Positions 54,202 through 63,861 are shown, counted from the stretch's first letter. The stretch is 64,000 nt of DNA from Lacrimispora sphenoides (GCF_900105215.1 NZ_FOIP01000002.1:1922001-1986000); one strand, 5' to 3'. Numbers and translations: made by a program. Notes: a model not told the origin generated them from the sequence alone.

Positions 54202-57200
54202 TTACATCAGTGGAAATAATTCTTCTGCAGCAGCATTCTTTTTTAAATACTCCTGCATCCGATTTTTGAGCCCGTTTTCATCCTTTAAGCTTAAGGACAG
54301 ACTCATATCATTTAAACAGGCAAACTTGCTGTCCGAAGCCTTTCGGGAGACTCCGGTATCGCAGCTTACACTGCCTTCTTTTTTTAGAACCCACGCTTCC
54401 TCGATCAGCTCTCTCACCCGGTATTCCATGATCTCGCCTTCAAACAGTATCTTCTGCTTGACGAAAACTCCCTGGTACATCCGGGAAATATCCTCACTGT
54501 GAAACTCTTCTTCATCCGGAAGAATTCTGACCTGCAATTCCACTTTGGAATCCCGGTCCCCACAGTACTGGATCATGGCTTTATCCATAATATCTTCCGG
54601 CATAGGAATATATTTTGACAAATCCTTAAAATACGGAAACACAAGACCTTCTTCTAACAGGAAGGAAACCGTAGTCCGGCACAACATCTGCTGCTCTTCA
54701 TCAAGCGCAGAAAGTTTCGAATAATACTTAGTTATGGCCAGCAAATAAATGGTGGGGAGACGGCCTTTTACAGATGCTGCCTTAACCGTTCCTTCTAAAT
54801 AAGCGAAAACCTTTTCCTCCGGCTCCTTATCCTCCATAAAGTACTCTGTACATTTTATGGTAAAATAAGCCTTCACTATCATATCACCGGTTTCCTTGCG
54901 GCTCCGGTAAAGGCCAAACACCTTGTCAAGTTTAGAGCTGCATCCGGAAAACATCATCTGAGCCGTCAGGCGTTCTTCCAGATCATATGTTTCCACATGC
55001 TCGGAAACTCCCTTCATAAGCACCTGATACATCTGGCTCGTCAACCCGTTAAAATGCTCGCACAGGTAGTCAAGGATCACGCCGTCACTTTTTCCTTCCT
55101 TAAAAACATCATATGCCAGATGTAAAAGCAAAGGATCCTCGTCAAATAAGTTCTTAAGTATCATTTTCATACACAATTCATAAAGCCGCTCCGTCCTAGT
55201 TCCTTCGCTTCCGAATTCCCGGATCATTAAGAACGCCTCTTCCATGTGGTTGTTATGAATGAGCGTATCACAGACGTTTATCCGCTCTTCCTTGGAGAGG
55301 ACCTTTTTATCCAGCTTAACCAGATACCCGGCTCCTTCATCTCCTTCCAGACCGTCAGAGGCCTGTCTGCCGTAAAACTCGATGACTTTGGAAAGGAGAA
55401 GCTTCTGATAAAGAGGCCGCAGGTTTTTATCCTCAAGCGTGCCTTCTAGAATCTTCACCTCTTCTATATCTGAGGCCCCGTCCGCCAGAATCCGTTCACA
55501 TGCCCGGAGCCGGAGCATGGAATGCTCCGGATATAGTTCAAAGCAGCGCTCTTCCAGTTCCGGGCGGTCCATAACAGGTTCTTTCTCATAGGGAATGTTG
55601 GCATACCGGTTGCCAAAGGCATCCTGGAAAAGCAATATGCTGTGCTCTGAAAACAAGGGTACATAGGAGACACCATCATCGAGAAGGAATGCATCCTCCT
55701 CTGTCATTTCCTCATAGCACACAATGACATACTTCATCTTTTTATTGCTGCATTCCACCCGGTAGGACCGGAGTATGGAGGGCAGCACCTTTGCCATAGG
55801 AAGATCGATCACATCCTTTAATATCATCCGCTCATAAATTCCGGCCAGCTGCTTGTCAATCCGTGACTCAAACAGCTGCTCCGTAGCAAATTTCTCGATC
55901 GTCCGCTCATAGGCCTGATACAGAGGGTCAGTCGGTTCCAGATAAACCAGAACATTCTTATAAAGGATCGCCCTGCTATGGAGATCCAGTTCATTTCCTC
56001 CGTAGGAAAAATAAAGAAGCACTTCCTTTGGGAGTAGATAGCAGTAATTCCCCGGCAGAGCATACAAATAATATTCATACAGCCGCGTCAGGCTGATCCC
56101 TGCCTTTACCCCTTTTTCATACCAGGAAAAGGATTCCGCCATGCGGCATTCCCCTTTGATTAACAAGGCACAGATCGCCTCAAGCACCTCTTTTATGGGG
56201 TGCTCCTCATAAAGCTTAACTAACATCCGGTACTGCAGCCGGTTAAAATGCTTTGCCGTTAAGGTAAGTTTGGATACGGCCACAGCCAGCTTTTGATCTA
56301 CGATCCCTTTTCCGGCGCAATGATAAAGGATCTGGAGTTCCATGGAACCCATGGCCCTTATGATCTCCGGTGAACTGTTCAGCACTTTGCAGCCCCATAC
56401 GTAGAAAAACGGGCTTCTGACCCCCATTTGAAACTGCTTCTTCATCATGGCTAACAATGAAGGCAGATTCTCAAACAGCTTGTCATCCAGCTTTATAAGC
56501 AGCAAAAAAAGCCAGAAGAGCCTTCTATCTTCTTCCAGATATTTTTTCATGAGACGGATCAGGGATTCCTTCTGGTATTCGTCCGGCTGCACCTTTAACC
56601 GCAGGTACTGGTAATAGCAGTATAGCTCCCTTTTTTCCTGACGCACCTTAAGGACATCATCCCTGCATTCGTCAAGGAGCAACGCCGCTTTGGAAGGATT
56701 TCCCTGGCCAAGGAATATCTCAGCCCGAAGCAGTTTAAGGAGGCTGTTTTCACCCTTCATCAGTTCAATCTCATCAAGGGCTTTTTCCATCTCATCATAT
56801 AGATTATTTATATCCTTCTGCCCGTACTCTTCTTCCAGGCGGAGCCGTAAAAACCGGCTCAAGGCTTCTTTTGCAAATGCATTTTCTGCGGATACCCCTC
56901 CTCCAGGGTTATTGACCGCCGTAACAGGGATGACAAAACGATCTTCAACTCCAGTTATGAGAATCCTTCCGGAATTCTCTCCCTGGTGCATGCGTTCCGG
57001 ATGGACCAAAAAGGGGACCCTGCATTCCTCTTCTTCAAAGTCCTGCTCCCCAACGCTTTTCTTTGGCAGCTCTATAAAATCACAGTCCGTTGTAACTTCC
57101 AGGTTCACATAGCCCCAGTCGCTGCGCTTTATAATCACCCAGTCCGTTACAACTTCTTCCAGTTCTCCAAATCTCCGCTCCTCGGTTTCCGTCCATAACT

Positions 57201-57774
57201 GGACCGGCTCTTTTACCTTTAAAGCGGTCAGAAACTCTTCCAGTTCCTTTCTTCTGTCAGGTCTCCCCTTTAATCCATCGTAGATTGCCCTTACATGAAG
57301 GTCCTGCATAAAGGGAGCCGTGACAAAATCCCGGTACTCAAACAACCGAAGAGCCGTATCCATATCTTTTTTAGCCGTATCTGCAAAATCCTCTGCTGTC
57401 TTTAAATCACTCAGCGCTTTTCCTGACGTGCTCAGTTCCACGCAAAAAGAATAAGGGACTTCTCTCTCGCCGCCATTGGTAACCAGATAAAAAGAGCCCT
57501 TAATCACATCTCCATCTTCCAGGTAACTACTGTTTATCTCATAGACCAGATGGTTATATGTTCCGCCAAACGCTCCGCTTATGAGTCTGACACGGAAATT
57601 TGACGAATATGCAAGTCCTTTTATATGTAAATTATTCTCACTGGTAACGACAAGTTCCCGCCTGGTAGCTCCGCCGGAACGAACCACATCATCAATTTCC
57701 CACGGTGTCACCTTAATCTTTGGAATCTCTGAATCAATGATGCCCTTTGCCAGCCTGTTGATCCGTTCTCTCAT
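54202..57774 (-). CDS. Large DUF5717-like protein
   Basis: A 1190-residue soluble protein with no signal peptide or membrane segment. The N-terminus (about 30-300) is beta-rich with two similar blocks (LVVTSENNLHIKGLAYSS; YVNLEVTTDCDFIELPKKS), like immunoglobulin-type domains. The rest is mostly helical and looks like a long chain of degenerate TPR/solenoid repeats (LLRAEIFLGQGNPSKAALLLDE). It ends with KKNAAAEELFPLM. It is the first gene of the cassette, 16 bp before the actin/Hsp70-like gene. I recall it as DUF5717; function unknown. A scaffold or chaperone-like role is plausible from the partners. Confidence 0.82.
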   Translation of the reverse strand: MRERINRLAKGIIDSEIPKIKVTPWEIDDVVRSGGATRRELVVTSENNLHIKGLAYSSNFRVRLISGAFGGTYNHLVYEINSSYLEDGDVIKGSFYLVTNGGEREVPYSFCVELSTSGKALSDLKTAEDFADTAKKDMDTALRLFEYRDFVTAPFMQDLHVRAIYDGLKGRPDRRKELEEFLTALKVKEPVQLWTETEERRFGELEEVVTDWVIIKRSDWGYVNLEVTTDCDFIELPKKSVGEQDFEEEECRVPFLVHPERMHQGENSGRILITGVEDRFVIPVTAVNNPGGGVSAENAFAKEALSRFLRLRLEEEYGQKDINNLYDEMEKALDEIELMKGENSLLKLLRAEIFLGQGNPSKAALLLDECRDDVLKVRQEKRELYCYYQYLRLKVQPDEYQKESLIRLMKKYLEEDRRLFWLFLLLIKLDDKLFENLPSLLAMMKKQFQMGVRSPFFYVWGCKVLNSSPEIIRAMGSMELQILYHCAGKGIVDQKLAVAVSKLTLTAKHFNRLQYRMLVKLYEEHPIKEVLEAICALLIKGECRMAESFSWYEKGVKAGISLTRLYEYYLYALPGNYCYLLPKEVLLYFSYGGNELDLHSRAILYKNVLVYLEPTDPLYQAYERTIEKFATEQLFESRIDKQLAGIYERMILKDVIDLPMAKVLPSILRSYRVECSNKKMKYVIVCYEEMTEEDAFLLDDGVSYVPLFSEHSILLFQDAFGNRYANIPYEKEPVMDRPELEERCFELYPEHSMLRLRACERILADGASDIEEVKILEGTLEDKNLRPLYQKLLLSKVIEFYGRQASDGLEGDEGAGYLVKLDKKVLSKEERINVCDTLIHNNHMEEAFLMIREFGSEGTRTERLYELCMKMILKNLFDEDPLLLHLAYDVFKEGKSDGVILDYLCEHFNGLTSQMYQVLMKGVSEHVETYDLEERLTAQMMFSGCSSKLDKVFGLYRSRKETGDMIVKAYFTIKCTEYFMEDKEPEEKVFAYLEGTVKAASVKGRLPTIYLLAITKYYSKLSALDEEQQMLCRTTVSFLLEEGLVFPYFKDLSKYIPMPEDIMDKAMIQYCGDRDSKVELQVRILPDEEEFHSEDISRMYQGVFVKQKILFEGEIMEYRVRELIEEAWVLKKEGSVSCDTGVSRKASDSKFACLNDMSLSLSLKDENGLKNRMQEYLKKNAAAEELFPLM

Positions 57775-57853
57775 AGTACCACCTGTATCTTTAATTTCCT
57801 TATCTTATTTAGCTATTTGATTTTAATTACTCTATATTCTAACATATTTTCTA

Positions 57854-57882
57854 TTGATTTAAAACCCTAAAATTGGTATGAT
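57854..57882 (+). promoter_or_regulatory. Promoter of the malic enzyme gene
   Basis: TTGATT (57854-57859), 17 nt, TATGAT (57877-57882), in the divergent gap with the DUF5717-like operon. The start point would be about 57889, 27 nt before the gene. Confidence 0.7.
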
Positions 57883-57915
57883 AAAATAAAACTGTGAAAA
57901 AAAGGACGAACGATC

Positions 57916-59070
57916 ATGACAACCAACGAAAAAGCTTTATTACTGCATAAAGAATGGAAAGGAAAGCTGGAAATTATTTCCAAAGCAAAGGTAAAAAGCC
58001 GGGAGGATCTGGCCCTTGCCTATACTCCAGGCGTAGCGGAACCCTGCAAAGTTATTGCCGGGGATCCGGAAGCTGCCTACCTATACACAATCAAATCCAA
58101 CACCATTGCTGTCGTTTCAGATGGAAGCGCTGTTCTTGGACTTGGCAACATCGGACCTCTGGCCGCCATGCCCGTTATGGAAGGAAAAGCGGTGCTCTTT
58201 AAGGAGTTTGGGGGAATCAATGCTATCCCGATCTGTCTGGATACCCAGGACACCGAAGAGATCATTAAGACCGTGGTGAATATTGCACCCGCTTTCGGCG
58301 GAATTAATCTGGAGGATATCTCCGCCCCCCGCTGTTTTGAAATCGAAGAACGGTTAAAAGAGCTTCTTGACATCCCCGTATTCCATGATGACCAGCACGG
58401 AACGGCGATCGTCGTTCTTGCCGGCATTATAAACGCCTTAAAAGTGACAGGAAAGAAAAAAGAGGAATGCAAAATTGTTGTAAACGGTGCAGGCTCCGCC
58501 GGTATCGCCATTACAAAACTCCTTCTGTCCTACGGATTTCTTCATATCACCATGTGTGACCGTGCAGGAATCCTGGCAAAGGGCATTGAAGGCTTAAACT
58601 GGATGCAGGAAAAGATGATGGATGTGACGAATCTGGAAGGAACCCATGGTTCTTTGGCAGATGCCATGAAAGGCAGTGATATTTTCGTAGGAGTATCCGC
58701 TCCTGGAATCGTAACGGAAGAAATGGTCGCTTCCATGAATCCTGACGCCATTCTGTTTGCCATGGCAAACCCGGTTCCTGAGATCATGCCTGATCTTGCC
58801 AAAGCAGCCGGCGCAAAAGTAGTTGGAACCGGAAGGTCTGATTTCCCCAACCAGGTCAATAATGTAGTTGTGTTCCCCGGCATCTTTAAAGGTGCATTGG
58901 AGGGAAGGGCAACCGCTATTACGGAAGATATGAAGCTTGCTGCCGCAACCGCTATTGCTGGCCTTGTAGCGCCTTCAGAACTGAACGAAAACAATATCCT
59001 GCCCGAGGCCTTTGACCCTCGTGTTGCATCTGTCGTGAGCCAGGCCGTCAAAGAATATATCCGGCAGTAA
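57916..59070 (+). CDS. NAD(P)-dependent malic enzyme
   Basis: A 384-residue malic enzyme that converts malate to pyruvate and CO2. Motifs include AYTPGVAEPC (catalytic Tyr region), SDGSAVLGLGNIGPLA, the metal ligands in FHDDQHGTAIV, and the nucleotide motif VVNGAGSAGIAI. The short length is that of bacterial single-domain forms (about 380-400), without the phosphotransacetylase extension. AAAGGAC precedes the ATG. The NAD or NADP preference is not decided here. Confidence 0.95.
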   Translation: MTTNEKALLLHKEWKGKLEIISKAKVKSREDLALAYTPGVAEPCKVIAGDPEAAYLYTIKSNTIAVVSDGSAVLGLGNIGPLAAMPVMEGKAVLFKEFGGINAIPICLDTQDTEEIIKTVVNIAPAFGGINLEDISAPRCFEIEERLKELLDIPVFHDDQHGTAIVVLAGIINALKVTGKKKEECKIVVNGAGSAGIAITKLLLSYGFLHITMCDRAGILAKGIEGLNWMQEKMMDVTNLEGTHGSLADAMKGSDIFVGVSAPGIVTEEMVASMNPDAILFAMANPVPEIMPDLAKAAGAKVVGTGRSDFPNQVNNVVVFPGIFKGALEGRATAITEDMKLAAATAIAGLVAPSELNENNILPEAFDPRVASVVSQAVKEYIRQ

Positions 59071-59143
59071 AAAATATGAAGGATCTGGTTGAAAGCGGCT
59101 TTCACAATCCTAGAATTTACGGCGCAGCAAGCGCGACAATGGA

Positions 59144-59188
59144 GGTATCCCCTTACAGGGATACCAAAATGCCCAAAAAGCGCGGGCA
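59144..59188 (+). repeat. Two-hairpin element upstream of DUF4364 gene
   Basis: GGTATCCC (59144-59151) pairs with GGGATACC (59158-59165); TGCCC (59170-59174) pairs with GGGCA (59184-59188), then GGAAAGAG, which also supplies the ribosome site. The same plan and end sequence are seen in each unit of 45212-45315. It lies in the 132-bp leader between malic enzyme and the next gene. Confidence 0.65.
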
Positions 59189-59202
59189 GGAAAGAGGTAA
59201 CT

Positions 59203-59727
59203 ATGCTGTCAGAACCTATGACCCTGTACAAACTAATGATTTTATACATGCTTAAACAGGTTAATTTCCCCCTGACAAGCGCACAACTGTCAAACTTTTT
59301 TCTGGAGCATGAATATACCACATATTTTACGCTCAATCAGGCATTGAATGAACTGCTGGAGGCCAGACTGCTTCATGTGGAAACAAACCATAACAGCAGC
59401 CGGTACGAGATCACCAGGGAAGGGGAAGAAACCCTTTCCTTTTTCGGCAGCAAGATTTCACCGGCTATCATCAATGATATGGATGAATATTTAAAAGAGA
59501 ACAAGTTCCGTCTCCGCAACGAGGTGGGTGTAACCGCTGATTTCTATAAATCCACCAGCCATGACTACGTCGTCCACTGTCAGGTCCGGGAAGGAAAAAA
59601 CTGCCTGATAAACCTGGAACTGTCTGTTCCGGATAAGGACCAGGCGGAAATCATGTGTGACCACTGGAAATCTAAGAGTCAGGAAATATATGCATTTGCC
59701 ATGAAAGCACTGATGAGCGGCTCTTAA
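59203..59727 (+). CDS. DUF4364 family protein
   Basis: A 174-residue protein of DUF4364, a small family in Clostridia with an N-terminal winged-helix look (LYKLMILYMLKQVNFPLTSAQLSNFFLEH, then LNQALNELLEARLLHVETNH and YEITREGEETL). The C-terminal half is alpha/beta. It may be a DNA-binding regulator. The ATG at 59203 follows AGAGGT; a longer frame upstream runs through the hairpin element and is rejected. Exact role unknown. Confidence 0.9.
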   Translation: MLSEPMTLYKLMILYMLKQVNFPLTSAQLSNFFLEHEYTTYFTLNQALNELLEARLLHVETNHNSSRYEITREGEETLSFFGSKISPAIINDMDEYLKENKFRLRNEVGVTADFYKSTSHDYVVHCQVREGKNCLINLELSVPDKDQAEIMCDHWKSKSQEIYAFAMKALMSGS

Positions 59728-59762
59728 CATTTCATCTAGCAGAAACATAAGGGGGATTTATT

Positions 59763-60077
59763 TTGAGTAAAATTCAGACAAAGAAAACATTATTTCCGAA
59801 GATAAATGAACAATATCAGTTACATTTGAAACAATTAGAGAAAAAAAAGTTCCATTTCAAGGTAAGGTTGATTTTAACCGTCATCCTGCCCGTTTTTATT
59901 TTTGTGGTTTTTATCAAAGCAGCAAATACCTTTATCAGGATCAAAATACGAAATCTTTTTTCCAAGCCGGTTCATAAGTGTATACCCGAGAAACAGGAAG
60001 TGCCGGTCCCCATCCAGGGAGAGCCGGTTAAAAAGGAAGCGATTCAACCACAGCGTGTTTCCGATGAGCCCAAGTGA
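59763..60077 (+). CDS. Small membrane protein of unknown function
   Basis: A 104-residue protein. A basic helical N-terminus (1-33) precedes one membrane segment (VRLILTVILPVFIFVVFI, about 34-52), then a basic stretch and a Pro/Glu/Lys-rich tail (EKQEVPVPIQGEPVKKEA). The start is TTG at 59763 with AAGGGGG 8 nt upstream. It is 35 bp after the DUF4364 gene and 43 bp before the GNAT gene. I do not recognise it. Confidence 0.65.
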   Translation: MSKIQTKKTLFPKINEQYQLHLKQLEKKKFHFKVRLILTVILPVFIFVVFIKAANTFIRIKIRNLFSKPVHKCIPEKQEVPVPIQGEPVKKEAIQPQRVSDEPK

Positions 60078-60120
60078 AATTGGCTCATTATCCATAAACG
60101 AAAAGAGGAGTAATGAAACG

Positions 60121-61083
60121 ATGATTATAGTCGATTTTGCCAGGGAGCATATCAGCAAGGCAAATGCACTGGCACTGGCCTGCTACAAAGAAGAACTTTG
60201 TCAGGTGCCGGCTCTGCCATATGTTGATGCCTTCCCTGATTTAACCTGCTTTTCCGATAACGGTATGGGTGTTGCAGCGTTTGAAGATGATGAAATGGTT
60301 GGATTTTTATGCGGCATCAAGCCTTTTGACAATGCGTTTCACTCTACTGACGTTAAGGGTGTGTTTTCACCTATGTGTGCCAATGCGGCGACCCTTAAGA
60401 ACAGAGCAAATATTTATGCGGCCATGTATCAGGATGCTGCCCGCAAATGGGTGCGTGCAGGCGCAGTCAGTCATGGTATTTGCTTATATGCACATGACGA
60501 AATTGTTCAAAACCAGCTTTTTAAATACGGTTTTGGTCTTCGCTGCGTTGATTCAATCCGCCCTATGGAGCCATTTGATTGCAGGACCAGTGAAGGATAC
60601 GAGTTCATAGAACTTCAACCAAGCGAGTACGCTTTGGCATATCCGCTTGAACTCATGTTAAACAAACATTTTAACAATAGTCCGACTTTCATGAACCGTG
60701 AACAGGAAACATTGGAAGCCTTTTGTGAAACGTGCATAAAAAATCATGAACGGTGTTTTGTGTCTCTATACCAGGGCAAAATATGCGCTTATTTAAAAAT
60801 TTCAGAATCTGGCGAAACCTTTATAACGGAACATCCGAATTACCGCCATATTAACAGTGCGTTCTGTCTTAAAGAGCATCGAGGCAAAGGATTATATCAA
60901 AGCCTGCTGAATGAGGTGATAAAAACCTTGAAGGCAGAGGGTTACACTCACCTGGGTGTAGACTTTGAGAGCATCAATCCAACGGCATATAGTTTCTGGT
61001 CAAAATATTTTACAGCTTATACCCATGGTGTTGTGCGCCGTATCGATGAAAGGATTTTGTCAGAGAATTCTCACTTAAATTAA
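60121..61083 (+). CDS. GNAT family acetyltransferase
   Basis: A 320-residue protein that appears to be a tandem GNAT: a degenerate N-terminal half (1-150; VAAFEDDEMVGFLCGIKPF) and an active-looking C-terminal half with the acetyl-CoA loop EHRGKGLYQSLLNEVI and VDFESINPTAYSFWSKYF. The ATG at 60121 is preceded by AGAGGAG; a frame starting at 59902 overlaps the small membrane protein gene and is rejected. Substrate unknown. It ends 3 bp before a strong terminator. Confidence 0.88.
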   Translation: MIIVDFAREHISKANALALACYKEELCQVPALPYVDAFPDLTCFSDNGMGVAAFEDDEMVGFLCGIKPFDNAFHSTDVKGVFSPMCANAATLKNRANIYAAMYQDAARKWVRAGAVSHGICLYAHDEIVQNQLFKYGFGLRCVDSIRPMEPFDCRTSEGYEFIELQPSEYALAYPLELMLNKHFNNSPTFMNREQETLEAFCETCIKNHERCFVSLYQGKICAYLKISESGETFITEHPNYRHINSAFCLKEHRGKGLYQSLLNEVIKTLKAEGYTHLGVDFESINPTAYSFWSKYFTAYTHGVVRRIDERILSENSHLN

Positions 61084-61085
61084 TA

Positions 61086-61125
61086 AAAAAGCTGATTCAG
61101 TTTTATCATCCTGAATCAGCTTTTT
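61086..61125. terminator. Bidirectional terminator
   Basis: AAAAAGCTGATTCAG (61086-61100) pairs perfectly with CTGAATCAGCTTTTT (61111-61125), 10-nt loop. It lies between the convergent GNAT gene and glnQ-type ATPase gene and has A/T tracts on both sides. Confidence 0.92.
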
Positions 61126-61126
61126 C

Positions 61127-61870
61127 TTATCCCTGCATAAACCGGTTTAAAAACTCTTTTGTTGAATTTTTCTTTGGATTCCCAAAAATATCAGCCGGAG
61201 CGCCTTCTTCTTCAATGACGCCACCTGCCATATAAACCACACGGCTGGACACATCCCTGGCAAATGCCATTTCATGAGTTACGATGATCATGGTAAGGCC
61301 TTCCTTTGCCAAAGTTCTCATAACTGCCAGTACTTCCCCTACCATCTGGGGATCCAGTGCGGAGGTTGGCTCGTCAAACAGCAGGATCTCCGGTTCCATT
61401 GCCAAGGCTCTTGCAATGGCCACCCTCTGCTTCTGCCCGCCGGAAAGCTGCTTTGGCTTTGCATTGATGTAAGGAGCCATACCTACCTTCTCCAGATACA
61501 TCATCGCCTTCTTTCTGGCTTCTACCTTATCTTTTTTTAAGACCTTTACCTGGCCTACCAGACAGTTTTCCAAAACAGTCATGTTATTGAATAAATTAAA
61601 ACTCTGGAATACCATACCTACTTTCGTACGATAGGAAGGAACGTTCATCTTCCGGTCCGTAATGTCTACATCATGGTACATGATTTCGCCGGTAGTAGGA
61701 GTTTCCAGCAGATTGATGCAGCGCAGCAGCGTTGACTTTCCGGAACCGGAGGCTCCGATAATACAGGTCACATCTCCGGCATTGACAGAGAAATCAATGT
61801 CCCGCAGCACTACATTCGTCCCAAAGGTCTTGCTCAAATGATGAATCTCTAAAACTTTTCCGCCTGCCAT
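61127..61870 (-). CDS. Polar amino acid ABC ATPase
   Basis: A 247-residue ATPase of the GlnQ/HisP type: Walker [10 protein letters not shown], signature [15 protein letters not shown], Walker [15 protein letters not shown]-loop VTHEMAFA. It is directly abutted to the permease gene (1 bp) and belongs to a three-gene importer with the binding protein upstream. Likely substrates are glutamine, glutamate, cystine or a basic amino acid; the binding protein does not decide this for me. Confidence 0.95.
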   Translation of the reverse strand: MAGGKVLEIHHLSKTFGTNVVLRDIDFSVNAGDVTCIIGASGSGKSTLLRCINLLETPTTGEIMYHDVDITDRKMNVPSYRTKVGMVFQSFNLFNNMTVLENCLVGQVKVLKKDKVEARKKAMMYLEKVGMAPYINAKPKQLSGGQKQRVAIARALAMEPEILLFDEPTSALDPQMVGEVLAVMRTLAKEGLTMIIVTHEMAFARDVSSRVVYMAGGVIEEEGAPADIFGNPKKNSTKEFLNRFMQG

Positions 61871-62671
61871 TTATTTATCCTCCTTCTCTTTAGGATCTGG
61901 GAATTTAACCATGCCGCTGGTATAAGCCAGGGTATCCGTGGTCGCCAGATCGTAGCTGTCCGGACCATCCATCTTCTTCTCCCAGTAGCGAAGGATTCTG
62001 GAACAGGTAAAGGTCAAGATGAAATAAATGATCATGGTGATGCCAAATGCTTCAAAATAGGTATAATATGCGCCTGCAACGCCCTTTGTGGCATAAAACA
62101 GCTCCACAACGCCGATCACAGAAAGCACGCAGGTATCCTTAATGTTGATGATTAAGTTATTGCCGATCTGAGGCATGATATTGCGCAGTGCCTGGGGCAT
62201 GATAACATTGACCATCGTCTGAAAATGGGTCATGCCGATGGCCTTGGCTCCCTCAGTCTGTCCCTGGTCAATGGAAAGGATTCCTCCTCTCACGGTCTCA
62301 GCCATATAAGCCCCCGTATTAATGGACACGATGAAATAAGCAGCAAAAGCGGTGGACATGTTAATGCCAAACAATACGGAAGAACCGTAAAATATAAACA
62401 TGGCCTGAACCATCATGGGCGTTCCGCGGAATACCTCTACATAAACATTTGAAATGAATTTTACTAACTTTAACAAAAACCTTTTTATTGGATTGTCACT
62501 TTTTATAACCGGAATCGTCTGGATAATTCCTACGGCAAAACCAATGATGCAGCCGATGAATGTGCCGACAATGGCGATTGCCATAGTCTTTCCCGCACCA
62601 TTTAAAAAGGACGGGCCATAATGCTGCAGTATAAATACTATTCTTCCAAAAAAATCTGATGGCAAAGACAT
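61871..62671 (-). CDS. Polar amino acid ABC permease
   Basis: A 266-residue permease of the HisM/GlnP family with about five hydrophobic segments and the EAA loop QTEGAKAIGMTHFQTMVNVIMPQALRNIMP. FRGTPMMVQAMFIFYG is also conserved. It forms a homodimer with the adjacent ATPase. A 175-bp gap with a hairpin separates it from the binding protein gene. Confidence 0.94.
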   Translation of the reverse strand: MSLPSDFFGRIVFILQHYGPSFLNGAGKTMAIAIVGTFIGCIIGFAVGIIQTIPVIKSDNPIKRFLLKLVKFISNVYVEVFRGTPMMVQAMFIFYGSSVLFGINMSTAFAAYFIVSINTGAYMAETVRGGILSIDQGQTEGAKAIGMTHFQTMVNVIMPQALRNIMPQIGNNLIINIKDTCVLSVIGVVELFYATKGVAGAYYTYFEAFGITMIIYFILTFTCSRILRYWEKKMDGPDSYDLATTDTLAYTSGMVKFPDPKEKEDK

Positions 62672-62792
62672 ATACTACCTTCTCCTTCTCGTACTTCGTC
62701 GAAACAGAACAAGCGGCACGAAATTAGAACACTCTTCTCCCGTGCCTGCAAGCCCTGATTCTATTTTATTCCTGCAAGCGATGAGCCAGGTG

Positions 62793-62812
62793 CAGGAATG
62801 TTTACATTCCTG
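62793..62812. other. Hairpin after the binding protein gene
   Basis: CAGGAATG (62793-62800) pairs with CATTCCTG (62805-62812) around TTTA. A further ATTCCTGC copy at about 62768-62775 can pair alternatively with the GCAGGAAT at 62792-62799. There is no T-tract. It may protect the binding protein message and lower expression of the permease and ATPase. Confidence 0.5.
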
Positions 62813-62846
62813 AATCCTAACTATGCCTTAAGGTATTTTACCTGGA

Positions 62847-63728
62847 TTACTTTGATAATGGCTGAACGGAAATTGCTTCTTCCATCATCTTGTTAAAATC
62901 GTCCTTGCTCATTTTGGCAAGTACTCCGTTTATGGCATCCTTTAATTCCGTATTGCCCTTTTTCAAAGAAATACCGATGTTCACGTCTTCATCAGAAACC
63001 TTAAAATCGCCCTCTGTTCCGGTGAAATCAAGGAGCTTGAAGTCAGGATAAGCAACCAGCGCTGCCTGTCCGGTAGGCTTGTCTGTCACTACCAGGTCAC
63101 ATCTTCCGGAGCTTAAAGATACCAGCATGGCCGGTGCGGATTCCTGGGCAGGCTGAATGTCTGCACTTGGAATCTGAGGCAGACAGTTGTCATACCAGAT
63201 TGTATTTAGCTGGGAAGTGCAAGTTGCTCCGGAAAAATCGGAAACACTCTTTGCATTCTCATACTTGCCTCCGGCTTTCACCAGGGTCACAATGGTCGCA
63301 TAATAGTAAGGATCTGTAAAATCAACAGACTGCATACGCTCTGCTGTAATGGACTGACCGGCGATAACACAGTCAACCTTTCCGGACTGAACGGCAGGAA
63401 CAAGGGAATCCCAGTCCAGCTTAACGATCTCCAGTCCATAGCCCAGTTCCTCTGCTATCTTTTTTGCCATCATGACGTCATAGCCATAAGCAAAATCAGA
63501 GCTTCCGGAAATAGGAACGGCTCCGCCTGCATCTGTCGGCTGAGTCCAGTTATATGGTGCGTAGCTGCACTCCATGGCAACCTTTAATACCTTGTTATCT
63601 CCTGTTTCCTTGCCGGCTGCCGCAGACGTACCTGTACCGGCATTACCGCTTCCGCAGGCAGTCATAAAGGACGCTGCCAGGGTCGCTGCCATAAGAGTTG
63701 ATACGATTTTTCTCATTGACTTTTTCAT
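62847..63728 (-). CDS. Polar amino acid ABC binding lipoprotein
   Basis: A 293-residue family-3 solute-binding protein. The lipobox is FMTAC. The mature part begins NKVLKVAMECSYAPYNWTQP and has VDCVIAGQSITAERMQSVDFTDPYY, both typical of amino acid binding proteins. ATG at 63728 has AGGAG 9 nt upstream; a TTG seven codons earlier is within that site and unlikely. The operon promoter upstream has perfect consensus, so strong constitutive expression is expected. Confidence 0.94.
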   Translation of the reverse strand: MKKSMRKIVSTLMAATLAASFMTACGSGNAGTGTSAAAGKETGDNKVLKVAMECSYAPYNWTQPTDAGGAVPISGSSDFAYGYDVMMAKKIAEELGYGLEIVKLDWDSLVPAVQSGKVDCVIAGQSITAERMQSVDFTDPYYYATIVTLVKAGGKYENAKSVSDFSGATCTSQLNTIWYDNCLPQIPSADIQPAQESAPAMLVSLSSGRCDLVVTDKPTGQAALVAYPDFKLLDFTGTEGDFKVSDEDVNIGISLKKGNTELKDAINGVLAKMSKDDFNKMMEEAISVQPLSK

Positions 63729-63780
63729 AACTTTTTTCTCCTCTTCCAACCAAATTAATTTCTATACAATAAATAGATTC

Positions 63781-63809
63781 ATTATAAAAAGATTTTCACT
63801 CCTTGTCAA
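63781..63809 (-). promoter_or_regulatory. Consensus sigma-A promoter
   Basis: TTGACA (63809-63804), exactly 17 nt, TATAAT (63786-63781) on the minus strand: a perfect match. The start would be near 63774, giving a 46-nt leader before the amino acid binding protein. Confidence 0.9.
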
Positions 63810-63861
63810 GACTATTCGCGGGTTCTGAGATTATTCGATGTTTTATAAAACACCGGGCATA

